The notes: a model not told the origin generated them from the letters alone. DNA of 64,000 nucleotides from Megalopta genalis (GCF_051020955.1 NW_027476275.1:1-64000); one strand, 5' to 3'. Numbered from the stretch's first letter, positions 27,971 through 42,399 are shown. Made by a program: numbers and translations.

Positions 27971-29159
27971 TGCGTAGAAGAAGGTTTAGCTTCAAATCCA
28001 AGAGAAACAAATGATTTTGCTTCAACTACTTGCGATATAAATGATTTAGATTCAACTGCATGCGAAACAAACAAGTTAGATTCAAATCCATGCAAAACAC
28101 GAGATTTAGATTCAATTCAATGCCGAGTAGAAGTTTTAGCTTCAAATCCATGCGAAACAAATGATTTAGCTTCAAATACTTGCGATATAAACGATATAGC
28201 TTCAACTGGAAGCGAGACAAACGAGTCTGCTTCAGATTCATGCGAAAAAAATGATTTAGCTTCAAATACTTGCGATATAAATGATATAGATTCAACTCCA
28301 TGCGAAACAAACGAGTTAGCTTCAAATTCACGCGAAACACATGATTTATCTTCCATGCATTGCGAAGTAGAAGGTTTAGCTTCAAATCCATGCGAAACAA
28401 ATGATTTAGCTTCAAATACTTGCGATATAAATGATTTAGCTTCAACTGGAAGCGAGACAAGCGAGCTAGCTTCACATTCATGCGAAACACATGATTAAGC
28501 TTCAAATCAATGCGAGGTAAAAGCTTTGGCTTCAAATCCATGCGAAACAAATGATTTAGCTTCAAATACTTGCGATGTAAATGATTTAGATTCAACTGCA
28601 TGCGAAGCAAACAACTTAGATTCACATTCATTCGAAACACATGATTTAGCTTCAAATCAATGCGAAGAAGAAGGTTTAGCTACAAATCCAAGCGAAACAA
28701 ATGATTTAGCTTCAAATACTTGCGATGCAAATGATTTAGATTCAACTCCATGCGAAACAAACGAGTTAGCTTCAAATCGACGCGAAACACATGATTTATC
28801 TTCCATGCATTACGAAGTAGAAGGTTTATCTCCAAATCCATGCGAAACAAATGATTTAGCTTCAAATCCTTGCGAAACACATAATTTATCTTCAAAGCAA
28901 CACGAAGTAGAAGGTTTAGCTTCAAATCCATGCGAAACAAATGATTTAGCTTCAAATACTTCCGATATAAATGATTTAGTTTCAACTGGATGCGAGACAA
29001 ACGAGTTATCTTCACATTCACGCGAAACAAATGATTTAGCTTCAAATCAATTCGAAGTAGAAGATTTAGCTTCAAATCCATGCGAAACAAATGATTTAGC
29101 CTCAAATACTTGCGATATAAATGATTTAGATTCAACTGGAAGCGAAACAAGCGAGTGAG

Positions 29160-31590
29160 CTTCTAAACCATGCGAAACACATGATTTATCTTCCAAGCAA
29201 TGCGAAGTAGAAGGTGTAGCTTCAAATGCATGGGAAACACATGATTTAGCTTCAATTCAATGCGGAATAGAAGGTTTATCTTCAAATGCATGCGAAACAA
29301 ATGATTTACCTTCAAATACTAGCGATATAAATGATTTAGCTTCAACTGAAAGCGAAACAAGCGAATTAGATTCCAATTCAGGCGAAAAAAAGATTTTGCT
29401 TCAAATACTTGCGATATAAATGATTTAGCTTCAACTGGAATTGAAACAAGCGAGTTAGTTTCAAATTCATGCGAAACACATGATTTATCTTCAAAGCAAC
29501 GCGAAGTAGAAGGTTTACCTTCAAATCCATGCGAAACAAATTATTTAGCTTCAAATAGTTGCGATATAAATGATTTAGCTTCAACTAGAAGCGAATCAAG
29601 CGAGTTAGCTTCTCATCCATGCGAAACAAATGATTTGGCTTCAAATACTTGCGGTATAAACGATATAGCTTCAAATGCATTCGAAACAAACTAGTTAGAT
29701 TCACATTCATTCGAAACACATGATTTAGCCTCAAATCAATGAGAAATAGAAGGTTTAGCTACAAATCCAAGCGAAACAAATGATTTAGCTTCAAATACTT
29801 GCGATATAAATGATTTAGCTTCAACAAGAAGCGAATCAAGCGAGTTAGCTTCTCACTCGAGCGAAACAAATGATTTAGCTTCAAATACTTGCAGTATAAA
29901 CGATATAGCTTCAAATGCATTCGAAACAAACTAGTTAGATTCACATTCATGTGAAACAAATGATTTAGCTTCAAATACTTCCGATATAAACGATATATAT
30001 TCAAATGCATGCGAAACAAACGAGTTAGCTTCAAATCCACGCGAAACACATGATTTATCTTCCAAGCAATGCGAAGTAGAAGGTTTAGCTTCAAATCCAT
30101 GCGAAACAGATAACTTAGCTTCAAATTCTTACGACATAAATGAATTAGCTTCAACTGTAAGCGAGACAAAAGAACTAGCTTCACATTCATGCGAAACACA
30201 TGATTTAGCTTGAAATACTTGCGATATAAACGATATAGATTCAAATGCATGCGAAACAAACGAGTTAGCTTCACGTTCATTCGAAGCACATGATTTAGCT
30301 TCAAATCAATGCGAAGTAAAAGATTTAGCTTCATATCCATGCGAAACAAATGATTTAGCTTCAAAAACTTGCGATATAAATGATTTAGCTTCAACTGGAA
30401 GCGAGACAAACGAGTTAGCTTCACATTCATGCGAAACACATGATTTAGCTTCAAATCAATACGAGGTAAAAGCTTTGGCTTCAAATCAATGCGAAACAAA
30501 TGATTTAGCTTCAAATACTTGCGATATAAATGATTTAGCTTCAACTGGAAGCGAGACAAACGAGCTAGCTTCACATTCATGCGAAACACATGATTTAGCT
30601 TCAAATACTTGCGATATAAATGATTTAGATTCAACTCCATGCGAAACAAACGAGTTAGCTTCAAATCCACGCGAAACACATGTTTTATCTTCCATGCATT
30701 ACGAAGTAGAAGGTTTAGCTTCAAATCCATGCGAAACAAATTATTTAGCTTCAAATACTTGCGATATAAATGATTTAGCTTCAACTGGAAGCGAGACAAA
30801 CGAGCTAGATTCACATTCATGCGAAACACATGATTAAGCTTCAAATCAATGCGAGGTAAAAGCTTTGGCTACAAGTCCATGCGAAACAAATGATTTAGCT
30901 TCAAATACTTGCGATATAAATGATTTAGATTCAACTGCATGCGAAACAAACAACTTAGATTCACATTCATTCGAAGCACATGATTTAGCTTCAAATCAAT
31001 GCGAAGAAGAAGGTTTAGCTAGAAATCCAAGCGAAACAAATGATTTAGCTTCAAACACATGCGATGTAAATGATTTAGATTCAACTCCATGCGAAACAAA
31101 CGAGTTAGCTTCAAATCGACGCGAAACACATGATTTATCTTCCATGCATTGCGAAGTAGGAGGTTTAGCTTCAAATCCATGCGAAACAAATGATTTAGCT
31201 TCAAATTCTTCCGATATTAATGATTTAGCTTCAACTGGAAGCGAGACAAACGAGCTAGCTTCACATTCATGCGAAACACATGATTTAGCTTCAAATCAAT
31301 ACGAGGTAAAAGCTTTGGCTTCAAATCCATAAGAAACAAATGATTGAGCAACAAATACTTGCGACATAAATGATTTATCTTCAACTGGATGCGAAAGAAG
31401 CGAGTTAGCTTCTAAACCATGCGAAACACATGATTTAACTTCTAATCAATGCGGAGTAGAAGGTTTAGCTTCAAATCCGTTCGAAACAAATGATTTAGCT
31501 TCAAATACTGGCGACATAAATGATTTAGCATCAACTGGAATCGAAACAAGCGAGTTAGTTTCTAACCCATGCGAAACACATGATATAACA
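29160..31590. repeat. Satellite leading into the 2,250-bp HOR (older partial copy)
   Basis: Units here approach the 2,250-bp HOR order. From about 29880 to 31590 they align with the first full HOR copy at an offset of 2,100 bp (for example 30475-30837 with 32575-32937 and 30865-31332 with 32965-33432). The difference of 150 bp is one pentamer, present at about 33661-33810 but not near 31560. A one-base loss in the GAAAAAAAGATTTTG unit near 29386 shifts the phase. Nothing but satellite is visible. Confidence 0.75.
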
Positions 31591-33660
31591 TCTAATCCAT
31601 GCGGAGTAGAAGGTTTAGCTTCAAATCCATGCGAAACAAATGATTTAGCTTCAAATACTTGCGATATAAATGATTTAGCTTCAACAAGAAGCGAATCAAG
31701 CGAGTTAGCTTCTCATTCGTGCGAAACAATTGATTTAGCTTCAAATACTTGCAGTATAAACGATATAGCTTCAAATGCATTCGAAACAAACTAGTTAGAT
31801 TCACATTCATGCGAAACAAATGATTTAGCTTCAAATACTTCCGATATAAACGATATATATTCAAATGCATGCGAAACAAACGAGTTAGCTTCAAATCCAC
31901 GCGAAACACATGATTTATCTTCCAAGCAATGCGAAGTAGAAGGTTTAGCTTCAAATCCATGCGAAACAAATGATTTAGCTTCAAATACTAGCGATATAAA
32001 TGATTTAGCTCCAACTGGAAGCGAAACATGCGAGCTAGCTTCAAATCCATGCGAAACAAATGATTTAGCTTCAAGTACTTGCGATATAAACGATATAGCT
32101 TCAAATGCATGCGAAACAAACGAGTTAGCTTCACATTCATTCGAAACACATGATTTAGCTTCAAATCAATGCGAAGTAGAAGGTTTAGCTTCAAATCCAA
32201 GCGAAACAGATAATTTAGCTTCAAATTCTTCCGACATAAATGAATTAGCTTCAACTGTAAGCGAGACAAAAGAACTAGCTTCACATTCATGCGAAACACA
32301 TGATTTAGCTTCAAATACTTGCGATATAAACGATATAGATTCAAATGCATGCGAAACAAACGAGTTAGCATCACGTTCATTCGAAGCACATGATTTAGCT
32401 TCAAATCAATGCGAAGTAAAAGATTTAGCTTCAAATCCAAGCGAAACAAATGATTTAGCTTCAAATACTTGCGATATAAATGATTTAGCTTCAACTGGAA
32501 GCGAGACAAACGAGTTAGCTTCACATTCATGCGAAACACATGATTTAGCTTCAAATCAATACGAGGTAAAAGCTTTGGCTTCAAATCAATGCGAAACAAA
32601 TGATTTAGCTTCAAATACTGGCGATATAAATGATTTAGCTTCAACTGGAAGCGAGACAAACGAGCTAGCTTCACATTCATGCGAAACACATGATTTAGCT
32701 TCAAATACTTGCGATATAAATGATTTAGATTCAACTCCATGCGAAACAAACGAGTTAGCTTCAAATCCACGCGAAACACATGTTTTATCTTCCATGCATT
32801 ACGAAGTAGAAGGTTTAGCTTCAAATCCATGCGAAACAAATTATTTAGCTTCAAATACTTGCGATATAAATGATTTAGCTTCAACTGAAAGCGAGACAAA
32901 CGAGCTAGATTCACATTCATGCGAAACACATGATTAAGCTCCAAATCAATGCGAGGTAAAAGCTTTGGCTACAAGTCCATGCGAAACAAATGATTTAGCT
33001 TCAAATACTTGCGATATAAATGATTTAGATTCAACTGCATGCGAAACAAACAACTTAGATTCACATTCATTCGAAGCACATGATTTAGCTTCAAATCAAT
33101 GCGAAGAAGAAGGTTTAGCTAGAAATCCAAGCGAAACAAATGATTTAGCTTCAAACACTTGCGATGTAAAAGATTTAGATTCAACTCCATGCGAAACAAA
33201 CGAGTTAGCTTCAAATCGACGCGAAACACATGATTTATCTTCCATGCATTGCGAAGTAGGAGGTTTAGCTTCAAATCCATGCGAAACAAATGATTTAGCT
33301 TCAAATTCTTCCGATATTAATGATTTAGCTTCAACTGGAAGCGAGACAAACGAGCTAGCTTCACATTCATGCGAAACACATGATTTAGCTTCAAATCAAT
33401 ACGAGGTAAAAGCTTTGGCTTCAAATCCATAAGAAACAAATGATTGAGCAACAAATACTTGCGACATAAATGATTTATCTTCAACTGGATGCGAAAGAAG
33501 CGAGTTAGCTTCTAAACCATGCGAAACACATGATTTAACTTCTAATCAATGCGGAGTAGAAGGTTTAGCTTCAAATCCGTTCGAAACAAATGATTTAGCT
33601 TCAAATACTGGCGACATAAATGATTTAGCTTCAACTGGAATCGAAACAAGCGAGTTAGTT

Positions 33661-33810
33661 TCTAACAAATGCGAAACACATGATTTAGCTTCAAATCCAC
33701 GCGGAGTAGAAGCTTTAGCTTCATATCCATGCGAAACAAATGATTTAGCTTCAAAAACTTGCGATATAAATGATTTAGCTTCAACTGGAAGCGAAACAAG
33801 CGAGTTAGTT
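33661..33810. repeat. Pentamer present in HOR copy 1 but not in its precursor
   Basis: Between the GAGTTAGTTTCTAAC unit at about 33650 and the CTAACCCATGCG unit at about 33812 there are five monomers, including CTTCATATCCATGCG and AAAAACTTGCG. At the matching place upstream (about 31560) TCTAACCCATGCG follows directly. The difference is exactly 150 bp and keeps the A-I-E-H-V order, which suggests exchange between registered pentamers. Confidence 0.8.
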
Positions 33811-34299
33811 TCTAACCCATGCGAAACACATGATATAACATCTAATCCATGCGGAGTAGAAGGTTTAGCTTCAAATCCATGCGAAACAAATGATTTAGCT
33901 TCAAATACTTGCGATATAAATGATTTAGCTTCAACAAGAAGCGAATCAAGCGAGTTAGCTTCTCATTCGTGCGAAACAAATGATTTAGCTTCAAATACTT
34001 GCAGTATAAACGATATAGCTTCAAATGCATTCGAAACAAACTAGTTAGATTCACATTCATGCGAAACAAATGATTTAGCTTCAAATACTTCCGATATAAA
34101 CGATATATATTCAAATGCATGCGAAACAAACGAGTTAGCTTCAAATCCACGGGAAACACATGATTTATCTTCCATGCAATGCGAAGTAGAAGGTTTAGCT
34201 TCAAGTCCATGCGAAACAAATGATTTAGCTTCAAATACTAGCGATATAAATGATTTAGCTCCAACTGGAAGCGAAACATGCGAGCTAGCTTCAAATCCA

Positions 34300-34449
34300 T
34301 GCGAAACAAATGATTTAGCTTCAAGTACTTGCGATATAAACGATATAGCTTCAAATGCATGCGAAACAAACGAGTTAGCTTCACATTCATTCGAAACACA
34401 TGATTTAGCTTCAAATCAATGCGAAGTAGAAGGTTTAGCTTCAAATCCA
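34300..34449. repeat. 150-bp pentamer A-I-E-H-V, clean example
   Basis: This is a clean copy of the five-monomer cycle that underlies the whole window. Monomers start at 34300 (A, plus-frame ETND), 34330 (I, DIND), 34360 (E, ETNE), 34390 (H, ETHD) and 34420 (V, EVEG), and the next A starts at 34450. The same order can be read in the left mosaic, the central HOR and the right family. Irregular cycles usually lack whole members, such as H followed directly by I (V and A missing) or E followed by A (H and V missing). The 150-bp length is close to the 147 bp wrapped by a nucleosome core. That resemblance is an inference and not evidence of function. Confidence 0.88.
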
Positions 34450-36091
34450 AGCGAAACAGATAATTTAGCTTCAAATTCTTCCGACATAAATGAATTAGCT
34501 TCAACTGTAAGCGAGACAAAAGAACTAGCTTCACATTCATGCGAAACACATGATTTAGCTTCAAATACTTGCGATATAAACGATATAGATTCAAATGCAT
34601 GCGAAACAAACGAGTTAGCTTCACGTTCATTCGAAGCACATGATTTAGCTTCAAATCAATGCGAAGTAAAAGATTTAGCTTCAAATCCAAGCGAAACAAA
34701 TGATTTAGCTTCAAATACTTGCGATATAAATGATTTAGCTTCAACTGGAAGCGAGACAAACGAGTTAGCTTCACATTCATGCGAAACACATGATTTAGCT
34801 TCAAATCAATACGAGGTAAAAGCTTTGGCTTCAAATCAATGCGAAACAAATGATTTAGCTTCAAATACTGGCGATATAAATGATTTAGCTTCAACTGGAA
34901 GCGAGACAAACGAGCTAGCTTCACATTCATGCGAAACACATGATTTAGCTTCAAATACTTGCGATATAAATGATTTAGATTCAACTCCATGCGAAACAAA
35001 CGAGTTAGCTTCAAATCCACGCGAAACACATGTTTTATCTTCCATGCATTACGAAGTAGAAGGTTTAGCTTCAAATCCATGCGAAACAAATTATTTAGCT
35101 TCAAATACTTGCGATATAAATGATTTAGCTTCAACTGGAAGCGAGACAAACGAGCTAGATTCACATTCATGCGAAACACATGATTAAGCTTCAAATCAAT
35201 GCGAGGTAAAAGCTTTGGCTACAAGTCCATGCGAAACAAATGATTTAGCTTCAAATACTTGCGATATAAATGATTTAGATTCAACTTCATGCGAAACAAA
35301 CAACTTAGATTCACATTCATTCGAAGCACATGATTTAGCTTCAAATCAATGCGAAGAAGAAGGTTTAGCTACAAATCCAAGCGAAACAAATGATTTAGCT
35401 TCAAACACTTGCGATGTAAATGATTTAGATTCAACTCCATGCGAAACAAACGAGTTAGCTTCAAATCGACGCGAAACACATGATTTATCTTCCATGCATT
35501 GCGAAGTAGGAGGTTTAGCTTCAAATCCATGCGAAACAAATGATTTAGCTTCAAATTCTTCAGATATAAATGATTTAGCTTCAACTGGAAGCGAGACAAA
35601 CGAGTTAGCTTCACATTCATGCGAAACACATGATTTAGCTTCAAATCAATACGAGGTAAAAGCTTTGGCTTCAAATCCATAAGAAACAAATGATTGAGCA
35701 ACAAATACTTGCGACATAAATGATTTATCTTCAACTGGATGCGAAAGAAGCGAGTTAGCTTCTAAACCATGCGAAACACATGATTTAACTTCTAATCAAT
35801 GCGGAGTAGAAGGTTTAGCTTCAAATCCGTTCGAAACAAATGATTTAGCTTCAAATACTGGCGACATAAATGATTTAGCTTCAACTGGAATCGAAACAAG
35901 CGAGTTAGTTTCTAACAAATGCGAAACACATGATTTAGCTTCAAATCCACGCGGAGTAGAAGCTTTAGCTTCATATCCATGCGAAACAAATGATTCAGCT
36001 TCAAAAACTTGCGATATAAATGATTTAGCTTCAACTGGAAGCGAAACAAGCGAGTTAGTTTCTAACCCATGCGAAACACATGATATAACAT

Positions 36092-38341
36092 CTAATCCAT
36101 GCGGAGTAGAAGGTTTAGCTTCAAATCCATGCGAAACAAATGATTCAGCTTCAAATACTTGCGATATAAATGATTTAGCTTCAACAAGAAGCGAATCAAG
36201 CGAGTTAGCTTCTCATTCGTGCGAAACAAATGATTTAGCTTCAAATACTTGCAGTATAAACGATATAGCTTCAAATGCATTCGAAACAAACTAGTTAGAT
36301 TCACATTCATGCGAAACAAATGATTTAGCTTCAAATACTTCCGATATAAACGATATATATTCAAATGCATGCGAAACAAACGAGTTAGCTTCAAATCCAC
36401 GCGAAACACATGATTTATCTTCCAAGCAATGCGAAGTAGAAGGTTTAGCTTCAAATCCATGCGAAACAAATGATTTAGCTTCAAATACTAGCGATATAAA
36501 TGATTTAGCTCCAACTGGAAGCGAAACATGCGAGCTAGCTTCAAATCCATGCGAAACAAATGATTTAGCTTCAAGTACTTATGATATAAACGATATAGCT
36601 TCAAATGCATGCGAAACAAACGAGTTAGCTTCACATTCATTCGAAACACATGATTTAGCTTCAAATCAATGCGAAGTAGAAGGTTTAGCTTCAAATCCAA
36701 GCGAAACAGATAATTTAGCTTCAAATTCTTCCGACATAAATGAATTAGCTTCAACTGTAAGCGAGACAAACGAACTAGCTTCACATTCATGCGAAACACA
36801 TGATTTAGCTTCAAATACTTGCGATATAAACGATATAGATTCAAATGCATGCGAAACAAACGAGTTAGCTTCACGTTCATTCGAAGCACATGATTTAGCT
36901 TCAAATCAATGCGAAGTAAAAGGTTTAGCTTCAAATCCAAGCGAAACAAATGATTTAGCTTCAAATACTTGCGATATAAATGATTTAGATTCAACTCCAT
37001 GCGAAAATAACGAGTTAGCTTCAAATCCACGCGAAACACATGTTTTATCTTCCATGCATTGCGAAGTAGAAGGTGTAGCTTCAAATCCATGCGAAACAAT
37101 TGATTTAGCTTCAAATACTTGCGATATAAATGATTTAGCTTCAACTGGAAGCGAGACAAACGAGCTAGCTTCACATTCATGCGAAACACATGATTAAGCT
37201 TCAAATCAATGCGAGGTAAAAGCTTTGGCTTCAAATCAATGCGAAACAAATGATTTAGCTTCAAATACTTGCGATATAAATGATTTAGATTCAACTGGAA
37301 GCGAGACAAACGAGCTAGCTTCACATTCATGCGAAACACATGATTTAGCTTCAAATACTTGCGATATAAATGATTTAGATTCAACTCCATGCGAAACAAA
37401 CGAGTTAGCTTCAAATCCACGCGAAACACATGTTTTATCTTCCATGCATTACGAAGTAGAAGGTTTAGCTTCAAATCCATGCGAAACAAATTATTTAGCT
37501 TCAAATACTTGCGATATAAATGATTTAGCTTCAACTGGAAGCGAGACAAACGAGCTAGATTCACATTCATGCGAAACACATGATTAAGCTTCAAATCAAT
37601 GCGAGGTAAAAGCTTTGGCTACAAGTCCATGCGAAACAAATGATTTAGCTTCAAATACTTGCGATATAAATGATTTAGATTCAACTGCATGCGAAACAAA
37701 CAACTTAGATTCACATTCATTCGAAGCACATGATTTAGCTTCAAATCAATGCGAAGAAGAAGGTTTAGCTACAAATCCAAGCGAAACAAATGATTTAGCT
37801 TCAAACACTTGCGATGTAAAAGATTTAGATTCAACTCCATGCGAAACAAACGAGTTAGCTTCAAATCGACGCGAAACACATGATTTATCTTCCATCCATT
37901 GCGAAGTAGGAGGTTTAGCTTCAAATCCATGCGAAACAAATGATTTAGCTTCAAATTCTTCCGATATTAATGATTTAGCTTCAACTGGAAGCGAGACAAA
38001 CGAGCTAGCTTCACATTCATGCGAAACACATGATTTAGCTTCAAATCAATACGAGGTAAAAGCTTTGGCTTCAAATCCATAAGAAACAAATGATTGAGCA
38101 ACAAATACTTGCGACATAAATGATTTAGCTTCAACTGGAATCGAAACAAGCGAGTTAGTTTCTAACAAATGCGAAACACATGATTTAGCTTCAAATCCAC
38201 GCGGAGTAGAAGCTTTAGCTTCATATCCATGCGAAACAAATGATTTAGCTTCAAAAACTTGCGATATAAATGATTTAGCTTCAACTGGAAGCGAAACAAG
38301 CGAGTTAGTTTCTAACCCATGCGAAACACATGATATAACAT
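36092..38341. repeat. HOR copy 3 with one pentamer gained and one lost
   Basis: This copy has the same total length as its neighbours but a different interior. The run 36488-37594 is 150 bp longer than 34238-35194, and an extra series with GCGAAAATAACGAG and GAAGGTGTAGC lies near 37000-37080. Later, the stretch equivalent to 35721-35870 (CTTCAACTGGATGCGAAAG through AATACTGGCGAC) is missing at about 38120. Two compensating 150-bp events thus kept the 2,250-bp period. Copy 4 shares the AAAATAACGAG and GGTGTAGC series (39255-39330), so that series is not private to copy 3. Confidence 0.8.
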
Positions 38342-39979
38342 CTAATCCATGCGGAGTAGAAGGTTTAGCTTCAAATCCATGCGAAACAAATGATTTAGCT
38401 TCAAATACTTGCGATATAAATGATTTAGCTTCAACAAGAAGCGAATCAAGCGAGTTAGCTTCTCATTCGTGCGAAACAAATGATTTAGCTTCAAATACTT
38501 GCAGTATAAACGATATAGCTTCAAATGCATTCGAAACAAACTAGTTAGATTCACATTCATGCGAAACAAATGATTTAGCTTCAAATACTTCCGATATAAA
38601 CGATATATATTCAAATGCATGCGAAACAAACGAGTTAGCTTCAAATCCACGCGAAACACATGATTTATCTTCCAAGCAATGCGAAGTAGAAGGTTTAGCT
38701 TCAAATCCATGCGAAACAAATGATTTAGCTTCAAATACTAGCGATATAAATGATTTAGCTCCAACTGGAAGCGAAACATGCGAGCTAGCTTCAAATCCAT
38801 GCGAAACAAATGATTTAGCTTCAAGTACTTGCGATATAAACGATATAGCTTCAAATGCATGCGAAACAAACGAGTTAGCTTCACATTCATTCGAAACACA
38901 TGATTTAGCTTCAAATCAATGCGAAGTAGAAGGTTTAGCTTCAAATCCAAGCGAAACAGATAATTTAGCTTCAAATTCTTCCGACATAAATGAATTAGCT
39001 TCAACTGTAAGCGAGACAAACGAACTAGCTTCACATTCATGCGAAACACATGATTTAGCTTCAAATACTTGCGATATAAACGATATAGATTCAAATGCAT
39101 GCGAAACAAACGAGTTAGCTTCACGTTCATTCGAAGCACATGATTTAGCTTCAAATCAATGCGAAGTAAAAGGTTTAGCTTCAAATCCAAGCGAAACAAA
39201 TGATTTAGCTTCAAATACTTGCGATATAAATGATTTAGATTCAACTCCATGCGAAAATAACGAGTTAGCTTCAAATCCACGCGAAACACATGTTTTATCT
39301 TCCATGCATTGCGAAGTAGAAGGTGTAGCTTCAAATCCATGCGAAACAAATGATTTAGCTTCAAATACTTGCGATATAAATGATTTAGCTTCAACTGGAA
39401 GCGAGACAAACGAGCTAGCTTCACATTCATTCGAAACACATGATTTAGCTTCAAATCAATGCGAGGTAAAAGCTTTGGCTTCAAATCCATGCGAAACAAA
39501 TGATTTAGCTTCAAATACTTGCGATATAAATGATTTAGCTTCAACTGGAAGCGAGACAAACGAGCTAGCTTCACATTCATGCGAAACACATGATTTAGCT
39601 TCAAATACTTGCGATATAAACGATATAGATTCAAATGCATGCGAAACAAACGAGTTAGCTTCACATTCATTCGAAGCACATGATTTAGCTTTAAATCAAT
39701 GCGAAGTAATAGGTTTAGCTTCAAATCCAAGCGAAACAAATGATTTAGCTTCAAATACTTGCGATTTAATGATTTAGCTTCAACTGGAAGCGAGATGAAC
39801 GTGCTAGCTTCACATTCATGCGAAACACATGATTTAGCTTCAAATCAATACGAGGTAAAAGCTTTGGCTTCAAATCCATGCGAAACAAATGATTTAGCTT
39901 GAAATACTTGCGATATAAATGATTTAGATTCAACTGCATGCGAAACAAACAACTTAGATTCACATTCATTCGAAACACA

Positions 39980-40850
39980 TGATTTAGCTTCAAATCAATG
40001 CGAAGAAGAAGGTTTAGCTACAAATCCAAGCGAAACAAATGATTTAGCTTCAAATACTTGCGATATAAACGATTTAGATTCAACTCCATGCGAAACAAAC
40101 GAGTTAGCTTCAAATCGACGCGAAACACATGATTTATCTTCCATGCATTGCGAAGTAGAAGGTTTAGCTTCAACTTCATGCGAAACAAATGGTTTAGCTT
40201 CAAATACTTGCGATATAAATGATTTAGCTACAACTGGAAGTGAGACAAACGAGCTAGCTTCACATTCATTCGAAACACATGATTTAACTTCAAAGCAATG
40301 CGAGGAAAAAGCTTTGGCTTCAAATACATGCGAAACAAATGATTTAGCTTCAAATACTTGCGATATAAATGATTTAGATTCAACTCCATGCGAAACAAAC
40401 AACTTAGATTCACATTCATTCGAAGCACATGATTTAGCTTCAAATCAATGCGAAGAAGAAGGTTTAGCTACAAATCCAAGCGAAACAAATGATTTAGCTT
40501 CAAACACTTGCGATGTAAATGATTTAGATTCAACTCCATGCGAAACAAACGAGTTAGCTTCAAATCGACGCGAAACACATGATTTATCTTCCATGCATTG
40601 CGAAGTAGAAGGTTTAGCTTCAACTTCATGCGAAACAAATGGTTTAGCTTCAAATACTTGCGATATAAATGATTTAGCTACAACTGGAAGTGAGACAAAC
40701 GAGCTAGATTCACATTCATTCGAAACACATGATTTAACTTCAAAGCAATGCGAGGAAAAAGCTTTGGCTTCAAATACATGCGAAACAAATGATTTAGCTT
40801 CAAATACTTGCGATATAAATGATTTAGATTCAACTCCATGCGAAACAAAC
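39980..40850. repeat. 450-bp (three-pentamer) tandem duplication
   Basis: The series from about 39980 recurs from about 40430, an offset of 450 bp (15 units). Shared rare variants are CTTCAACTTCATGCG, AATGGTTTAGC, GCTACAACTGGAAGTGAG and AAAGCAATGCGAGGAAAAAG. Copies differ at single bases, such as GAGCTAGCTTC against GAGCTAGATTC near 40255/40705. It falls just after the 2,250-bp HOR decays. Confidence 0.82.
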
Positions 40851-41369
40851 GAGTTAGCTTCAAATCCACGCGAAACACATGTTTTATCTTCCATGCATTA
40901 CGAAGTAGAAGGTTTAGCTTCAAATCCATGCGAAACAAATTATTTAGCTTCAAATACTTGCGATATAAATGATTTAGCTTCAACTGGAAGCGAGACAAAC
41001 GAGCTAGATTCACATTCATGCGAAACACATGATTAAGCTTCAAATCAATGCGAGGTAAAAGCTTTGGCTACAAGTCCATGCGAAACAAATGATTTAGCTT
41101 CAAATACTTGCGATATAAATGATTTAGATTCAACTGCATGCGAAACAAACAACTTAGATTCACATTCATTCGAAGCACATGATTTAGCTTCAAATCAATG
41201 CGAAGAAGAAGGTTTAGCTACAAATCCAAGCGAAACAAATGATTTAGCTTCAAACACTTGCGATGTAAATGATTTAGATTCAACTCCATGCGAAACAAAC
41301 GAGTTAGCTTCATATCGACGCGAAACACATGATTTATCTTCCATGCATTGCGAAGTAGAAGGTTTAGCT

Positions 41370-41760
41370 TGAAATCCATGCGAAACAAATGATTTAGGTT
41401 CAAATACATGTCATATAAATGATATAGCTTCAAATGCATGCGAAACCGTTGAGTAAGCTTCAAATCCATGCGATACACATGACTTAGCTTCAAATCAATG
41501 CGGTGTAGAATGTTTAGCTTCATATCCATGCGAAACAAATGATTTAGCTTCAAATACTTGCGATATATATGACTAATATTCAACTGTACGCGAAACAAAC
41601 GAGTTAGCTTCGAATCCATGCAAACCACATGATTTAGCTTCAAATCAATGCAGAAAAGAAGGTTTAGCGTCAAATGCATGCGAGACACATGATATAGCTT
41701 TAAATCAATGCGAAGTAGGTGGTTTAGCTTCAAATCCATAAGAAACAAATGATTTAGCAA
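41370..41760. repeat. Island of diverged monomers
   Basis: About thirteen units here carry many substitutions not seen elsewhere in the window, for example ACATGTCATATAAATG, GCGAAACCGTTGAGTAAG, GACTAATATTCAACTG, GCAAACCACATG and GCGTCAAATGCATGCGAG. The 30-bp phase is kept. No second copy was found by eye. The flanks (to 41370 and from about 41740) return to common unit types. It looks like an old segment that escaped homogenisation, possibly an old boundary between repeat families. Confidence 0.7.
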
Positions 41761-42399
41761 CAAATACTTGCGACATAAATGATTTATCTTCAACTGGATT
41801 CGAAAGAAGCGAGTTAGCTTCTAAACCGTTCGAAACACATGATTTAACTTCTAATCAATGCGGAGTAGAAGGTTTAGCTTCAAATCCGTTCGAAACAAAT
41901 GATTTAGCTTCAAATACTTGGGATATAAATGATTTAGCTTCAACTGGAAGAGATACAAGCGAGTTAGTTTCTAACCCATGCGAAACACATGATATAACTT
42001 CTAATCAATGCGGAGTAGAAGGTTTAGCTTCAAATCCATGCGAAACAATTGATTTAGCTTCAAATACTTGCGATATAAATGATTTAGCTTCAACAAGAAG
42101 CGAATCAAGCGAGTTAGCTTCTCATTCATGCGAAACAAATGATTTAGCTTCAAATACTTGCGGTATAAACGATATAGCTTCGAATGCATTCGAAACAAAC
42201 GAGTTAGCTTCACATTCATTCGAAACACATGATTTAGCTTCAAATCAATGCGAAGAAGAAGGTTTAGCTTCAAATCCAAGAGGAACAAATGATTTTGCTT
42301 CAAATACTTGCGCTATAAATGATTTAGATTCAACTGCATGCGAAACAAACAAGGTAGATTCAAATCCATGCAAAACACGAGATTTTGATTTAAATCAAC

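Larger units (their letters stand above)
31592..39760. repeat. 2,250-bp higher-order repeat, about 3.6 copies
   Basis: Copies begin at 31592, 33842, 36092 and 38342, each with a CTAATCCATGCGGAG unit. The period is 75 monomers, or 15 pentamer lengths. Marker series such as CAACAAGAAGCGAATC, CTTGCAGTATAAACG and GATATATATTC recur once per copy. Copies are very similar, and each minus-strand frame (31988, 34238, 36488, 38738) restarts at the same place. The last copy turns into different unit orders after about 39420 and loses phase at the GCGATTTAATG unit near 39766. No gene is seen. Confidence 0.92.
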
